64,000 nucleotides of DNA from Methylomonas sp. 11b. GTDB lineage: Bacteria > Pseudomonadota > Gammaproteobacteria > Methylococcales > Methylomonadaceae. Below are positions 17,350-26,790 of the stretch, piece after piece (position 1 is the stretch's first letter; each line of letters starts with the position of its first letter). The notes beneath the pieces were generated by a model that did not search any database, had not been told where the DNA came from, and saw only the letters and a list, made by a program, of their open reading frames with translations. The DNA is taken from positions 3,653,741-3,717,740 of the forward strand of contig NZ_KI911557.1 in NCBI RefSeq assembly GCF_000515215.1. The letters run 5' to 3'. The position numbers and the translations under genes are program-made.

Positions 17350-18786
17350 ATGAAGCAATCTCTACAACTCCGTATCGGTCAGAGTCTGACCATGACGCCG
17401 CAATTGCAGCAGGCCATCAAGCTGTTGCAAATGTCGACTTTGGATTTACAACAGGAAATCCAGCAAGCCCTGGAATCCAACATGATGTTGGAGATCGATG
17501 AAGAGGAGCTGCCGAATCTCGAGTTCAGGGACAAAAAGCTGGAAAACACCGATCAGCAGACCAGCGAGGGCTCGCAAACGGATATGCCGGATGAGTTACC
17601 GGTCGATGTCAGTTGGGACGACGTTTACGAAAGTTCGTTGCCCAGCGGCGGCGATGAGGGCGATAGTCCGGAGTTTGAGGCCTTTCGCGGTAAGTCAGAG
17701 TCTTTACGCGATCATCTGGTCTGGCAGTTGGAACTGATTCCGATCTCGGACCGCGATTATGCAATTGCCACGGCTATCATCGACGCCGTCAATGACGATG
17801 GTTATGTGACTAGCGAATTGACTGATATTTTTCAGGGCTTGCAGGATCAACTGGAAGGCTTGGAAATGGATGAGGTTTTGGCTGTGCTGCATATGGTGCA
17901 AAACTTTGACCCCGTCGGTGTGGCTGCGCTGGATTTGGCCGATTGTCTGGGCTTACAGCTACAGCAATTGCCGGTTACGACGCCTTATCGGTCGGAAGCT
18001 TTGGAGTTCGTGCATAGGCATTTGGATTTGTTGGCCAGTTGCGACCAAGCCCGGTTGATGAAACGGGTTGGCTTGACTGAGGACGTGATGAAAGGCGTGC
18101 TGGCGCTGATTCGAACCCTGGACCCCAAACCTGGCGCACGCTTGCAGGATTCGGACGTCGAATATGTGGTGCCGGATGTGTTTGTTGCCAAAGTGAATGG
18201 GCAGTGGCAGGTTAATCTAAACCCGGAGATAGCGCCCAAATTGCGCGTCAATCCTTTTTATTCCGGGATGATCAAACGTGCCGACAATAGCCATGACAAT
18301 GTCAGCATGAAAAACCATCTGCAGGAAGCGCGTTGGTTTATTAAAAGCCTGCATAGTCGTAACGACACCTTGTTGCGTGTGGCGAGAAGCATTGTCGAAA
18401 AACAAGGCGATTTTTTCGAGCACGGCGCGATTGCGATGAAGCCGATGGTCTTGCGCGATATTGCCGAGGAATTGGAATTGCACGAATCGACGATCTCTCG
18501 GGTCACCACGCAAAAATACATGCACACCCCGCACGGTGTGATCGAGTTTAAATATTTTTTCTCCAGCCATGTCAGTACCGATGGCGGGGGAGAGTGTTCG
18601 GCGACCGCGATTCGGGCGCTGATAAAAGAGTTGGTCGGCAGTGAAAACCCGGCCAAGCCATTGAGCGATAGTAAAATATCGGACTTATTGAATGAGAAGG
18701 GCATTAATGTCGCGCGCCGCACCATTGCCAAATATCGGGAAGCGATGTCCATTCCTTCAACCAGCCAGCGGAAAAGGCACATTTGA
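17350..18786 (+). CDS. rpoN: RNA polymerase sigma-54 factor
   Basis: 478-aa sigma-54. Region I is a Gln/Leu-rich activator-contact segment (QSLQLRIGQSLTMTPQLQQA). An acidic region II follows, then the core-binding domain, an HTH (ELELHESTISRVTTQKYMHT) and the RpoN box ARRTIAKYRE at 455-464 that reads the -24 element. ATG 17350 gives the standard N-terminus; upstream in-frame codons lie inside lptB. The position after lptB and before hpf is the usual gammaproteobacterial order. Confidence 0.97.
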   Translation: MKQSLQLRIGQSLTMTPQLQQAIKLLQMSTLDLQQEIQQALESNMMLEIDEEELPNLEFRDKKLENTDQQTSEGSQTDMPDELPVDVSWDDVYESSLPSGGDEGDSPEFEAFRGKSESLRDHLVWQLELIPISDRDYAIATAIIDAVNDDGYVTSELTDIFQGLQDQLEGLEMDEVLAVLHMVQNFDPVGVAALDLADCLGLQLQQLPVTTPYRSEALEFVHRHLDLLASCDQARLMKRVGLTEDVMKGVLALIRTLDPKPGARLQDSDVEYVVPDVFVAKVNGQWQVNLNPEIAPKLRVNPFYSGMIKRADNSHDNVSMKNHLQEARWFIKSLHSRNDTLLRVARSIVEKQGDFFEHGAIAMKPMVLRDIAEELELHESTISRVTTQKYMHTPHGVIEFKYFFSSHVSTDGGGECSATAIRALIKELVGSENPAKPLSDSKISDLLNEKGINVARRTIAKYREAMSIPSTSQRKRHI

Positions 18787-18825
18787 TCAATCTGGAAGAA
18801 TAATTTTTAAAAACAGGAGTATTCC

Positions 18826-19116
18826 ATGCAAGTCAGTATCACAGGTCATCACGTAGAAGTCACCGAAGCATTAAAAGCCTACGTGGATGAAAAAATTAGC
18901 AAAATCAAACGTCATTTCGACAATGTCGTTGATGTTCACGTCATTTTGACCGTTGAGAAGCTTGAGCAAAAAGCCGAAGCAGCCGTGCAAATCAGCGGTG
19001 CCAAACTGTATGCCGAAGATGTACAAGAAGATATGTACGCGGCTATCGACAATATGGTCGACAAACTCGATAGACAAATCGTCAAACATAAAGAAAAAAA
19101 TCAGAACCATCGTTAA
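18826..19116 (+). CDS. hpf: Ribosome hibernation promoting factor (short form)
   Basis: 96-aa protein of the Hpf/YhbH short class, starting MQVSITGHHVEVTEALKAYV. It binds the 30S decoding region and promotes 100S dimers with Rmf in slow growth. AGGAG precedes the ATG at good spacing. The C-terminus is basic, as usual. It is followed by rapZ; ptsN, which separates the two in E. coli, is missing. Confidence 0.93.
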   Translation: MQVSITGHHVEVTEALKAYVDEKISKIKRHFDNVVDVHVILTVEKLEQKAEAAVQISGAKLYAEDVQEDMYAAIDNMVDKLDRQIVKHKEKNQNHR

Positions 19117-19172
19117 GTTGAGGTCGAGCGGTACAGAGTGGATAAGGTAATTTGCTCTGTATCGGTTTGGAT

Positions 19173-20030
19173 ATGAAACTAGTCATTGTTAGCGGCTTAT
19201 CGGGATCGGGTAAGAGTATTGCCCTAGATACGTTGGAAGATTGCGGCTATTACTGTATCGACAATCTTCCCGTGACCTTGCTCGACGATTTTGTCGATCA
19301 TGTGATGCTGAAAGATCCGGCGACCTACAGTAAAACCGCTATCGGTATCGATGCCAGAAACCGTAACCAGAAGTTGGCGGATTTTCCGGATAGTTTGAGT
19401 TTTATTCGCAACAAAGGCATCGATTGCGAATTGGTTTATATGGAAGCGGACGAGAATATTATTCTGAAGCGTTACAGCGAAACGCGCCGCCGCCATCCGT
19501 TGACGACCGAAAGCCGGCCGCTGCGTGAGGCTCTGGAAATCGAACGGGAAATGCTGCGGCCGGTGGCGACGCGTGCCGACATAGTCATCGATACCAGTTA
19601 CACCCACTATCATCAGTTACGGGATTTACTGAAAAACCGTTTGGGTGAAAAGGGCAAAAGTTCTTTGTCGATTTTGTTTCAGTCTTTCGGTTTTAAATAC
19701 GGTATTCCGTTGGATGCCGACTTTGTGTTCGATGCCCGCAGTTTGCCCAATCCCTATTGGGCGCCGGAGTTGCGAGGATTGACCGGCAAACACACCGAGG
19801 TCATCGATTTTTTGCAGAACGAAGTGATCGTCAAAGAGTTTCTGCATGACATAGGTTATTTCATCGGTCGCTGGGCGCCGCGCTTCGAGTCGGATAATCG
19901 CAGTTATTTAACCATAGCGATCGGTTGTACCGGCGGTCAACATCGTTCGGTTTACTTGGTTGAGGCATTAAGTAAGCACTTTCAAACTATTACTCCTAAC
20001 GTTATCGTCAGGCATCGGGAATTGCGTTAA
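19173..20030 (+). CDS. rapZ: RNase adapter protein RapZ
   Basis: 285-aa P-loop protein. Walker A GLSGSGKS is at residues 8-15, then DTLEDCGYYCIDNLP. The C-terminal domain carries IGCTGGQHRSVYLVE, the conserved ligand-binding motif. In E. coli RapZ directs RNase E to GlmZ and tunes glucosamine-6-P synthase; whether that circuit exists here is unknown. ATG 19173 gives the family length (284); a TTG 21 nt upstream is less likely. Confidence 0.95.
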   Translation: MKLVIVSGLSGSGKSIALDTLEDCGYYCIDNLPVTLLDDFVDHVMLKDPATYSKTAIGIDARNRNQKLADFPDSLSFIRNKGIDCELVYMEADENIILKRYSETRRRHPLTTESRPLREALEIEREMLRPVATRADIVIDTSYTHYHQLRDLLKNRLGEKGKSSLSILFQSFGFKYGIPLDADFVFDARSLPNPYWAPELRGLTGKHTEVIDFLQNEVIVKEFLHDIGYFIGRWAPRFESDNRSYLTIAIGCTGGQHRSVYLVEALSKHFQTITPNVIVRHRELR

Positions 20031-20065
20031 CGCAACTATCCAGCCCAATTTCTTGGTTTTTACCC

Positions 20066-21424
20066 ATGACATCAGCAGCAAAGCTTGAAAATACCGAGCA
20101 TCTTTTAGATCGCGCCATCGAAGTGCTGGCAAAAGACTCTCTGATCGAGATTAGGAACTTAGTGCGTTCCTTATACCCGGCGGAAGCGGCGCATATTCTC
20201 GAGTCGTTGGAGCCGGAACTGCGCGCCAAGCTGTGGGCAGTGATGCCGCCCAGCGTGATCGGCGAAATTCTGGTTGAAATAAATGTCGAAGTGGGCAGCA
20301 GCTTGCTGAAAATCACCGATAGAAAGGATTTGATAGCTGCTACCGAATCCATGGGTGCTGACGGCATGGTCGATTTGCTGCATGTATTGCCCGAGCCGTT
20401 GCTGTCGCAAGTGATGGAATCGATCGGCGTACATAACCGCAATCGCATCGAAAAGGCGCTTAGCTACGACGAGCATACTGCTGGCGGCTTGATGTCCGAC
20501 GATGTATTGACCATTCGCGCCGATGTGACGCTGGATGTGGTGACGCGTTATTTACGCTTGCGCGGGAATATGCCGACCGCTACAGACAGTCTAATCGTGG
20601 TGGACCGCAAAGAGCAGTTTCAGGGCTTGTTGCCGATTAATCAATTGTTGACCCATGATCCGCACACCAAGGTTGAGTCGATTATGGATGCCCGTAGTTC
20701 CGGCATTCCTTACAGCATGCCCAGCCGCGACGTCGCTGGATTGTTCGAACGGCGGAAATTGTTGTCCGCGCCGGTTTTGGCGGATGACGGCAAGGTATTG
20801 GGGCGTATCACTATCGACGATGTCGTGGGTTTGATTCGTGAGGAAGCCAATCACTCTTTAATGAGTATGGCCGGCTTAAGCGAAGAGCAGGACATGTTTG
20901 CGCCGGTGTTTAGTAGTGCGAAGCGCCGTGCGCTCTGGTTGGGCGTGAATTTGCTTACCGCGTTCCTGGCGGCTTCGGTCATCGATTTGTTTGAGGCTAC
21001 CATTCAGCAAATCGTCGCTCTGGCGGTATTAATGCCGATTGTTGCCAGTATGGGCGGTATCGCCGGTAGTCAGACGTTGACACTGGTTGTCAGAGGTTTA
21101 GCCTTGCGGCAGGTCACCACCAGTAATGCTGTGAGTCTTTTGTTTAAAGAGGTCTCCGTGGGCCTGTTAAACGGTTTGGTATGGGCTGTTGTGGTGGCGG
21201 TAGTGGCCGGGTTGTGGTTCCATAATCCGCATATCGGTATGCTACTTGGTGTGGCGATGTTGATCAATTTGGTATGCGCAGCTTTATCCGGCGTGGCGAT
21301 TCCGGTGTTGTTGGACAAGATCGGTGTGGATCCTGCTCTGGCTGGCGGTGTGTTACTGACCACCGTTACCGATGTGGTTGGATTCATGGCATTTTTGGGT
21401 TTGGCAACCTTGTTTTTACTGTAA
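20066..21424 (+). CDS. mgtE: Magnesium transporter MgtE
   Basis: 452-aa Mg2+ channel/transporter. An N-terminal superhelical MgtE_N domain (residues ~25-125), a pair of CBS domains (~135-255, with HTAGGLMSDD at the start) and five C-terminal membrane helices (~285-450). The pore-lining PIVASMGGIAGSQTLTLVVRG motif is present. The cytosolic domains sense Mg2+ and gate the pore. It starts 35 nt after rapZ, so it may share the operon. Confidence 0.95.
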   Translation: MTSAAKLENTEHLLDRAIEVLAKDSLIEIRNLVRSLYPAEAAHILESLEPELRAKLWAVMPPSVIGEILVEINVEVGSSLLKITDRKDLIAATESMGADGMVDLLHVLPEPLLSQVMESIGVHNRNRIEKALSYDEHTAGGLMSDDVLTIRADVTLDVVTRYLRLRGNMPTATDSLIVVDRKEQFQGLLPINQLLTHDPHTKVESIMDARSSGIPYSMPSRDVAGLFERRKLLSAPVLADDGKVLGRITIDDVVGLIREEANHSLMSMAGLSEEQDMFAPVFSSAKRRALWLGVNLLTAFLAASVIDLFEATIQQIVALAVLMPIVASMGGIAGSQTLTLVVRGLALRQVTTSNAVSLLFKEVSVGLLNGLVWAVVVAVVAGLWFHNPHIGMLLGVAMLINLVCAALSGVAIPVLLDKIGVDPALAGGVLLTTVTDVVGFMAFLGLATLFLL

Positions 21425-21492
21425 GGAACTGTGCTTTTTGTCACGGAAAATGATAGTATTTCGGACATTCAGTAGCGGATTTTCCAAACTCG

Positions 21493-22233
21493 ATGTCAAC
21501 CGGCGCACCTACTTCGCAAAAAACAGCTTTGGAGTTTAAAAGCACGTCTCTGACGGTGCCGGTGTTGCTGTTAGCCAGTAACGATATCTCTCTGATCGAT
21601 CAACAGCTCAAGGAAAAGGTGGTTCAGGCCCCCGAGTTTTTTAAAAACTCGCCATTGCTGATCGATCTGCAAAAACTTAACGCGCAAAACCTGCCAATTG
21701 ATTTCACCGAAATAGTTGCTATCGTCCGTCAGCACGGCTTCATGCCGATAGGGCTGCGCGGCGGCAACGAACAACAGAACGGCGACGCCTTGGCTATGAA
21801 TTTGCCTCAGCATTCCCTGCACGGCAGCAATGCGCCCCTGGTCAACAAAGCGCCGGCAAAAACGTTGCCGACACCCGCGCCGGAAGAGCAAAAGCAAGCT
21901 AGTCAATCAATAGAAAATAAGTTAGTCACCCAGCCGATACGCTCGGGTCAGCGGGTTTATGCCAAAGGCGACTTGATCGTCACCGCAACCGTTAGTGCCG
22001 GCGCGGAAATCATGGCGGAAGGTAATATTCATATTTACGGCTCCTTACGTGGACGAGCGTTAGCCGGTGTGCTGGGTAACGTCAACAGCCGTATTTTTTG
22101 TTCGGATTTGCAAGCCGAATTGATTTCGATAGCCGGCATTTACCAGCTCAGCGACGATTTGAGCAAGTATCCCGCGCACAAGCCCGTACAGATCAGTCTG
22201 GATAACCAGACTCTGATTATCAAAGATATTTAA
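21493..22233 (+). CDS. minC: Septum site-determining protein MinC
   Basis: 246-aa inhibitor of FtsZ assembly. The N-terminal MinC_N domain (residues ~10-110) is linked by a proline-rich segment to the C-terminal beta-helix domain (~145-246; RSGQRVYAKGDLIV, EGNIHIYGSLRGRALAGV), which dimerises and binds MinD. It is the first gene of minCDE, with minD 21 nt downstream. Confidence 0.95.
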   Translation: MSTGAPTSQKTALEFKSTSLTVPVLLLASNDISLIDQQLKEKVVQAPEFFKNSPLLIDLQKLNAQNLPIDFTEIVAIVRQHGFMPIGLRGGNEQQNGDALAMNLPQHSLHGSNAPLVNKAPAKTLPTPAPEEQKQASQSIENKLVTQPIRSGQRVYAKGDLIVTATVSAGAEIMAEGNIHIYGSLRGRALAGVLGNVNSRIFCSDLQAELISIAGIYQLSDDLSKYPAHKPVQISLDNQTLIIKDI

Positions 22234-22254
22234 GCTTTTCTTGGAGGAACAACA

Positions 22255-23067
22255 TTGGCCAGAATTATCGTAGTAACATCGGGAAAAGGTGGTGTGGGCA
22301 AAACCACAACCAGCGCCGCTATCGCGATGGGCTTAGCGAAGCGTGGACATAAAACCGCTGTGATCGATTTCGATGTGGGGCTGCGTAACCTCGACTTAAT
22401 CATGGGCTGTGAGCGTCGCGTGGTTTATGATTTGGTTAATGTGATCAACAACGAGGCCACCTTAAATCAGGCCTTGATCAGAGACAAGCGTTGCGACCAG
22501 TTATTTATATTGCCGGCATCGCAAACCCGTGATAAAGATGCATTAACGACGGAAGGCGTCGGCAAAATTCTGGAAGAGTTGTCCAAAGACTTTAAATACA
22601 TCGTTTGTGACTCGCCGGCAGGAATAGAGCGCGGTGCTACACTTGCCATGTACTTCGCTGATGACGCGTTTGTGGTCACTAACCCGGAAGTCTCGTCCGT
22701 CAGAGATTCGGATCGGATGCTGGGTATTTTGTCCAGTAAATCGCGCCGCGCCGAGAATGGCGAAGAGCCGATCAAGGAATATTTGTTGTTGTCGCGCTAT
22801 TCGCCGGATCGGGTGAAATTGGGTGAGATGCTCAGCGTTGACGATGTACAGGAAATTTTGTCGTTACATTTGTTGGGCGTTATCCCTGAGTCCAAGTCTG
22901 TGTTGAATGCGTCAAACTCCGGTACGCCGGTCATCCTCGACGAGCAGAGCGATGCAGGTCAGGCTTATGCGGACATCGTGGCGCGTTACTTGGGCGAAAC
23001 CAAACCACATCGTTTTATTGAGGAAGAGAAAAAGGGCTTATTCAGTAAGCTATTCGGGAGCAAGTGA
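22255..23067 (+). CDS. minD: Septum site-determining ATPase MinD
   Basis: 270-aa ParA-type ATPase. The deviant Walker A KGGVGKTT is at residues 11-18, and the C-terminal amphipathic membrane-targeting helix is EEKKGLFSKLFGSK. It recruits MinC to the membrane and oscillates with MinE to place the division site. The start codon is TTG, supported by GGAGG about 8 nt upstream and by the family N-terminus (ARIIVVTSGKGG). Confidence 0.97.
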   Translation: MARIIVVTSGKGGVGKTTTSAAIAMGLAKRGHKTAVIDFDVGLRNLDLIMGCERRVVYDLVNVINNEATLNQALIRDKRCDQLFILPASQTRDKDALTTEGVGKILEELSKDFKYIVCDSPAGIERGATLAMYFADDAFVVTNPEVSSVRDSDRMLGILSSKSRRAENGEEPIKEYLLLSRYSPDRVKLGEMLSVDDVQEILSLHLLGVIPESKSVLNASNSGTPVILDEQSDAGQAYADIVARYLGETKPHRFIEEEKKGLFSKLFGSK

Positions 23068-23321
23068 TGAGTCTCTTAGATTATTTCAGATCCTCGAAAA
23101 CCAATACGGCATCGCTGGCTAAGGAAAGATTGCAAATTCTGGTCGCCCATGAGCGTGCATCCAGAAATCAGCCGTCCTATTTGCCCGAGTTGCAACAAGA
23201 ATTGTTGGCGGTGATCCGTAAATATGTCAATGTCGGGCAGGATGCCATTACCGTTAATTTTGAACAGGATGGAAACCAGGAAACCCTGGAACTTAATATT
23301 GTGCTGCCTGATGAGCGTTAG
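23067..23321 (+). CDS. minE: Cell division topological specificity factor MinE
   Basis: 84-aa MinE. The N-terminal MinD-activating segment (residues ~10-30: TASLAKERLQILVAHER) is followed by the topological-specificity domain. The ATG overlaps the minD stop by one base (TGATG), giving coupled translation. The length is close to the usual ~88. Confidence 0.94.
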   Translation: MSLLDYFRSSKTNTASLAKERLQILVAHERASRNQPSYLPELQQELLAVIRKYVNVGQDAITVNFEQDGNQETLELNIVLPDER

Positions 23322-23422
23322 TTGTGCTGACTGGCTTTTGCTGCGGCTTATGCCGCGTGAGGCTGGATAGCACGACTAAAACCCCCCGATTTTTTTTGTT
23401 GTTTAAATGATGAGGAGTTGAA

Positions 23423-23620
23423 ATGGTGGATACAATTGGCGAAGCAGCTGGAGCAGTCTGGCAATATTTGCATACGCATGGCGAAGCTAGCGTTAATAAA
23501 GTCACAACCGAAACCGGCTTGGGTAAGAACGACGTACAGCGAGCGATCGGTTGGCTGGCTAAAGAAGACAAACTTAATATTGAAATGAAAGGCCGCGTAG
23601 AAACCCTTTCATTGAAGTAA
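23423..23620 (+). CDS. DUF2582-type small winged-helix protein
   Basis: 65-aa protein made of a single winged helix: an initial helix (TIGEAAGAVWQYLHTHG), then a recognition helix in TGLGKNDVQRAIGWLAKEDK, then a short beta wing. It matches the DUF2582 family of small putative DNA-binding proteins, whose targets are unknown. GAGGAG precedes the ATG. It lies 101 nt after minE, with a small GCGGC-TTAT-GCCGC hairpin and a T-run between, so it is probably transcribed separately. Confidence 0.82.
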   Translation: MVDTIGEAAGAVWQYLHTHGEASVNKVTTETGLGKNDVQRAIGWLAKEDKLNIEMKGRVETLSLK

Positions 23621-23654
23621 AAGTTTTCCCGCAACCTGCTTAAGGTTGAGCTAA

Positions 23655-23740
23655 GCGTGGCGGCATTCAATACCGGCTCCTTGCCCGGTATGAGCGTCGC
23701 CGGGGTTTGCCCTTGGGCGGGTTCCTAAATGCCGCTGTGT
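23655..23740 (+). ncRNA. Candidate structured RNA (three-way junction) upstream of the glucan synthase gene
   Basis: By eye the sequence folds into a closing helix GCGGCATT (23660-23667) with AATGCCGC (23728-23735), hairpin ATACCGG (23670-23676) with CCGGTAT (23685-23691), and a second hairpin CGCC/GGCG (23698-23701 with 23716-23719) extended by GGG/CCC (23703-23705 with 23710-23712). It lies between the DUF2582 gene and the GH17-GT2 gene, about 190 nt before the latter. It matches no riboswitch class that I recognise and could also be the 3' end of the upstream transcript. Confidence 0.4.
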
Positions 23741-23926
23741 TTTGTTGGTAAATCTGTTACCTGACAGGAATGCGTGGCCCGCTTAGACACGCGCCAGGCG
23801 CTCTGTCGAAATCAGATACCGTAGCAAACCCATTTTAATTTGCCGACGGAATGGCTGCGTGATGCCGTAAAAAACTATAAAAATACTGATTCTAATAACC
23901 CTCTAACGCGGAGTCTTTCTGTCGAA

Positions 23927-26728
23927 ATGAAAGCCAAAATTGCCACATTTTTCACCTTGGTGCTACTGGTTGTCATCAACCTGGGTATCTGGTCTTACGT
24001 CAATAACCCGTTAAAACTGCCATCCTGGAGCGATACCATGATGGGGGTGACCTTTAACCCCAAGAGCCGCGATTTCAATCCTGCGGACGGCGTATTTCCC
24101 ACCAGGGAGCAAATTCAATCCGATCTGGAGTTGTTGTCCGGTAAAGCCCATTCGATAAGAACTTATACCTCGTTGGAGGGCATGGAGGTTGTGCCTGAGT
24201 TGACGGCCAAGAATGCAATCAACCTGGCGATGGGGTGTTGGGTGGATTTGGTTGATGACGACAGCTCTGAGGACGATCCGCAAAAAAAATTAGAGAACAC
24301 GCAGAAGCGGCTGGATAAAAATCAGCGCGAAGTCGAAAGTCTGATCAATCTAACCAATCAATATCCAAAAACTATTGTCCGCACGCTGGTTGGTAACGAA
24401 TCCTTGTTGCGTTACAGAAACAAGGTTAGTGGCCCCATCGCGCAGAAAGTTCGTCAAGAATTTTCTGGCTCAATGAGCGAACAAGATTTGCAACTGAAAA
24501 TTGAGGCGGATGTTAAGGCTGAGGTAGCTGGCAAAGCCAACGAACTGATCGAGTATATTCGCGAAGTAAAAAAACGCACCTGGAAGCCGGTTAGCACAGC
24601 TGAAACCTGGGATATCTGGGTATCCAATCCGGCCTTGGCGGCGGAAGTCGATTACATCGCTGTGCACATTCTGCCCTATTGGGAAGGTGTGCCGGTAGAT
24701 TTACCCAAAGGTGCGGAAGGCGATAATGCGGTCGAATATGTGTTCAAGCGTTATTACGAATTGCAGCAGTTGTACCCCAACAAAACCATCGTGATCACCG
24801 AGGTGGGTTGGCCGTCCGACGGTCCGCCGCAAAAAGCCGCCAGCGCATCGTTGGCGAATCAAGCTAAGTTTTTGCGCGAATTCCTGAACCGGGCGACGGC
24901 GGAAAACGTGATTTATTACGTGGTCGAAGCGTTTGACCAGCCTTGGAAGATCAAGCTGGAAGGTACCGCCGGTGCTTATTGGGGCTTATTCAATGCCGAC
25001 CGGCAGCCGAAATTCCCGATGGAAGGCGATGTCTTAGCAAACCCGACCTGGCGCAACTGGGCCAGTGGGGCTGCGGTACTCAGTATTATCTTGATGGCGG
25101 CCTTCTTGTTCACTCGTAAGAGTCTGAAGCTGCCGGGCAAATTTTTCTTCGGTATCGTTGCCAACTTGGCGGCATCGGTCTTGTTCTGGTCGGCGTCAAT
25201 CGCGGCCGCGCAATATCAGACCAGCTTTTCGGTGGTGTTCTGGGCCATTTTGCTAATGATGCAGGCTATGGCAATCTTGGTGTTATTGACCGAGAGTCTG
25301 GAGATAGCCGAAGTCATTTGGCACCGCAAAGGCCGGCGGACGTTTACGCCGTTAACGCCTTCGGCGGATTTTCGTTATCCGAAAGTGTCCATCCATTTGC
25401 CGATTCATAACGAGCCACCGGAAATGGTGCGGAAAACCCTGAATGCGTTGGCTAAGGTCGACTATCCGAACTATGAAGTATTGGTGATGGATAACAACAC
25501 CAAGGATCCGACAGTTTGGCAACCAGTGCGTGATGATTGCGACCGCCTTGGCCCGAAATTCCGCTTCTTCCATTTGGATAATTGGCCAGGTTACAAAGCC
25601 GGTGCGATCAATTATGCGTTGACCAATACCGCCGAAGACGCAGAAATCATCGCAGTGATCGATAGCGATTACATCTTGAGCCCGGATTGGTTGAAAGCGA
25701 TGGTGCCGTATTTCGACCAGGAAAATGTCGGCTTTGTGCAGTCTCCGCAGGATTATCGCGATTCCGGTCAAAGTACTTTCAAGGATATTTGCTACTGGGA
25801 GTATGCCGGCTTCTTTAATATTGGCATGGTGCAGCGTAACGAATTCAACGCCATCATTCAGCATGGCACGATGACCATGGTCCGCAAGTCGGCCTTCGAC
25901 AAAGTCGGTCCGTGGGGCGAATGGTGCATCTGTGAGGATAGCGAATTGGGTTTGCGTCTTTACGAAGCCGGGTACGACTCGGTGTACTGCAAGGAGTCTT
26001 TTGGTCGCGGTCTGATGCCGGACACCTTCTCTGGTTATATGACGCAGCGTTTCCGCTGGGTATACGGCGCTATGCAGATCATCAAAAAGCATTGGCGGCA
26101 TTTCTTGCCTAACAAAAAGTCTTCGCTGACCTCCGCGCAGCGTTATTACTTTGTGGCGGGTTGGTTGCCCTGGTTTTCCGATGCGCTGGCGTTGTTGTTT
26201 ACCGGGACCAGTTTGATATTGACCGCGCTGATCGTGTCGGATCCTATTCACAGCGAACTGCCGGTAAACGCGTTCTTGTTGCCGACCATAGGCTTGTTTG
26301 CATTCAAGATTTTGCGCGGTTTGTGGTTGTACAAAGCGCGGGTGGCTTGTTCGATGCTGCATGCCTTAGGTGCGGCGTTGGCGGGTTTGTCGCTGACGCA
26401 TACTGTGGCACGCGGTACCTTGCAGGGTTTGTTCACCTCCGGCAAGCCCTTCATGCGCACGCCAAAATACGAGCAACAAGGGCCGTTGGTGGCGGGGTTG
26501 TTGATCATTTGGCAGGAGTTGTTACTGCTGACCTTACTCGTCGCCGGTATTCTGGCGATGCGCTCCATCGAGCATTTCGACAACTTGAGTGGCCGGCTGT
26601 GGATGGCGGTATTGGCGGTGCAGTCTGTGCCTTATGTCGCCACTTTACTGACGATCCTGATCAGCGTTGCGCCTAACTATTTTCCAGGCAAAAAACTCTC
26701 CGCCGATGAGTTAGACGCGGACGAATAA
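23927..26728 (+). CDS. GH17-GT2 fusion, beta-1,3-glucan synthase/transglycosylase-like (NdvB type)
   Basis: 933-aa inner-membrane protein. Membrane helix 1 is at ~5-24. A periplasmic GH17-like domain (~30-375) has acid/base E158 (VGNES) and nucleophile E292 (TEVGWPS). Two or three helices follow (~380-460), then a cytoplasmic GT2 domain (~480-750) with DSD at 579-581, ICEDSE and QRFRW at 707-711, then more helices. The combination resembles NdvB-type synthases of beta-1,3-glucans, where GT2 polymerises from UDP-glucose and GH17 processes the chain outside. The ATG at 23927 is chosen (GGAG 13 nt upstream); a TTG 87 nt earlier would add 29 residues. The product is inferred, not known. Confidence 0.88.
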   Translation: MKAKIATFFTLVLLVVINLGIWSYVNNPLKLPSWSDTMMGVTFNPKSRDFNPADGVFPTREQIQSDLELLSGKAHSIRTYTSLEGMEVVPELTAKNAINLAMGCWVDLVDDDSSEDDPQKKLENTQKRLDKNQREVESLINLTNQYPKTIVRTLVGNESLLRYRNKVSGPIAQKVRQEFSGSMSEQDLQLKIEADVKAEVAGKANELIEYIREVKKRTWKPVSTAETWDIWVSNPALAAEVDYIAVHILPYWEGVPVDLPKGAEGDNAVEYVFKRYYELQQLYPNKTIVITEVGWPSDGPPQKAASASLANQAKFLREFLNRATAENVIYYVVEAFDQPWKIKLEGTAGAYWGLFNADRQPKFPMEGDVLANPTWRNWASGAAVLSIILMAAFLFTRKSLKLPGKFFFGIVANLAASVLFWSASIAAAQYQTSFSVVFWAILLMMQAMAILVLLTESLEIAEVIWHRKGRRTFTPLTPSADFRYPKVSIHLPIHNEPPEMVRKTLNALAKVDYPNYEVLVMDNNTKDPTVWQPVRDDCDRLGPKFRFFHLDNWPGYKAGAINYALTNTAEDAEIIAVIDSDYILSPDWLKAMVPYFDQENVGFVQSPQDYRDSGQSTFKDICYWEYAGFFNIGMVQRNEFNAIIQHGTMTMVRKSAFDKVGPWGEWCICEDSELGLRLYEAGYDSVYCKESFGRGLMPDTFSGYMTQRFRWVYGAMQIIKKHWRHFLPNKKSSLTSAQRYYFVAGWLPWFSDALALLFTGTSLILTALIVSDPIHSELPVNAFLLPTIGLFAFKILRGLWLYKARVACSMLHALGAALAGLSLTHTVARGTLQGLFTSGKPFMRTPKYEQQGPLVAGLLIIWQELLLLTLLVAGILAMRSIEHFDNLSGRLWMAVLAVQSVPYVATLLTILISVAPNYFPGKKLSADELDADE

Positions 26729-26749
26729 GTATTGCTTGCTTAGTCTCTG

Positions 26750-26790
26750 AAAACCCTTGTCGGCTAAAGCTGGCAAGGGTTTTTTGTTTT
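26750..26790 (+). terminator. Rho-independent terminator after the glucan synthase gene
   Basis: AAACCCTTG (26750-26759 region) pairs with CAAGGGTTT (26774-26782 region) across a GTCGGCTAAAGCTGG-like loop, and a T-rich tract follows directly. This is a textbook intrinsic terminator about 20 nt after the stop codon. Confidence 0.9.

Noticed and set aside
25352..26362. Long minus-strand open frame (336 codons) inside the GH17-GT2 gene
   Set aside because: Antisense shadow of the conserved GT2 domain; the encoded sequence is rich in His, Arg and Gln with no recognisable fold.
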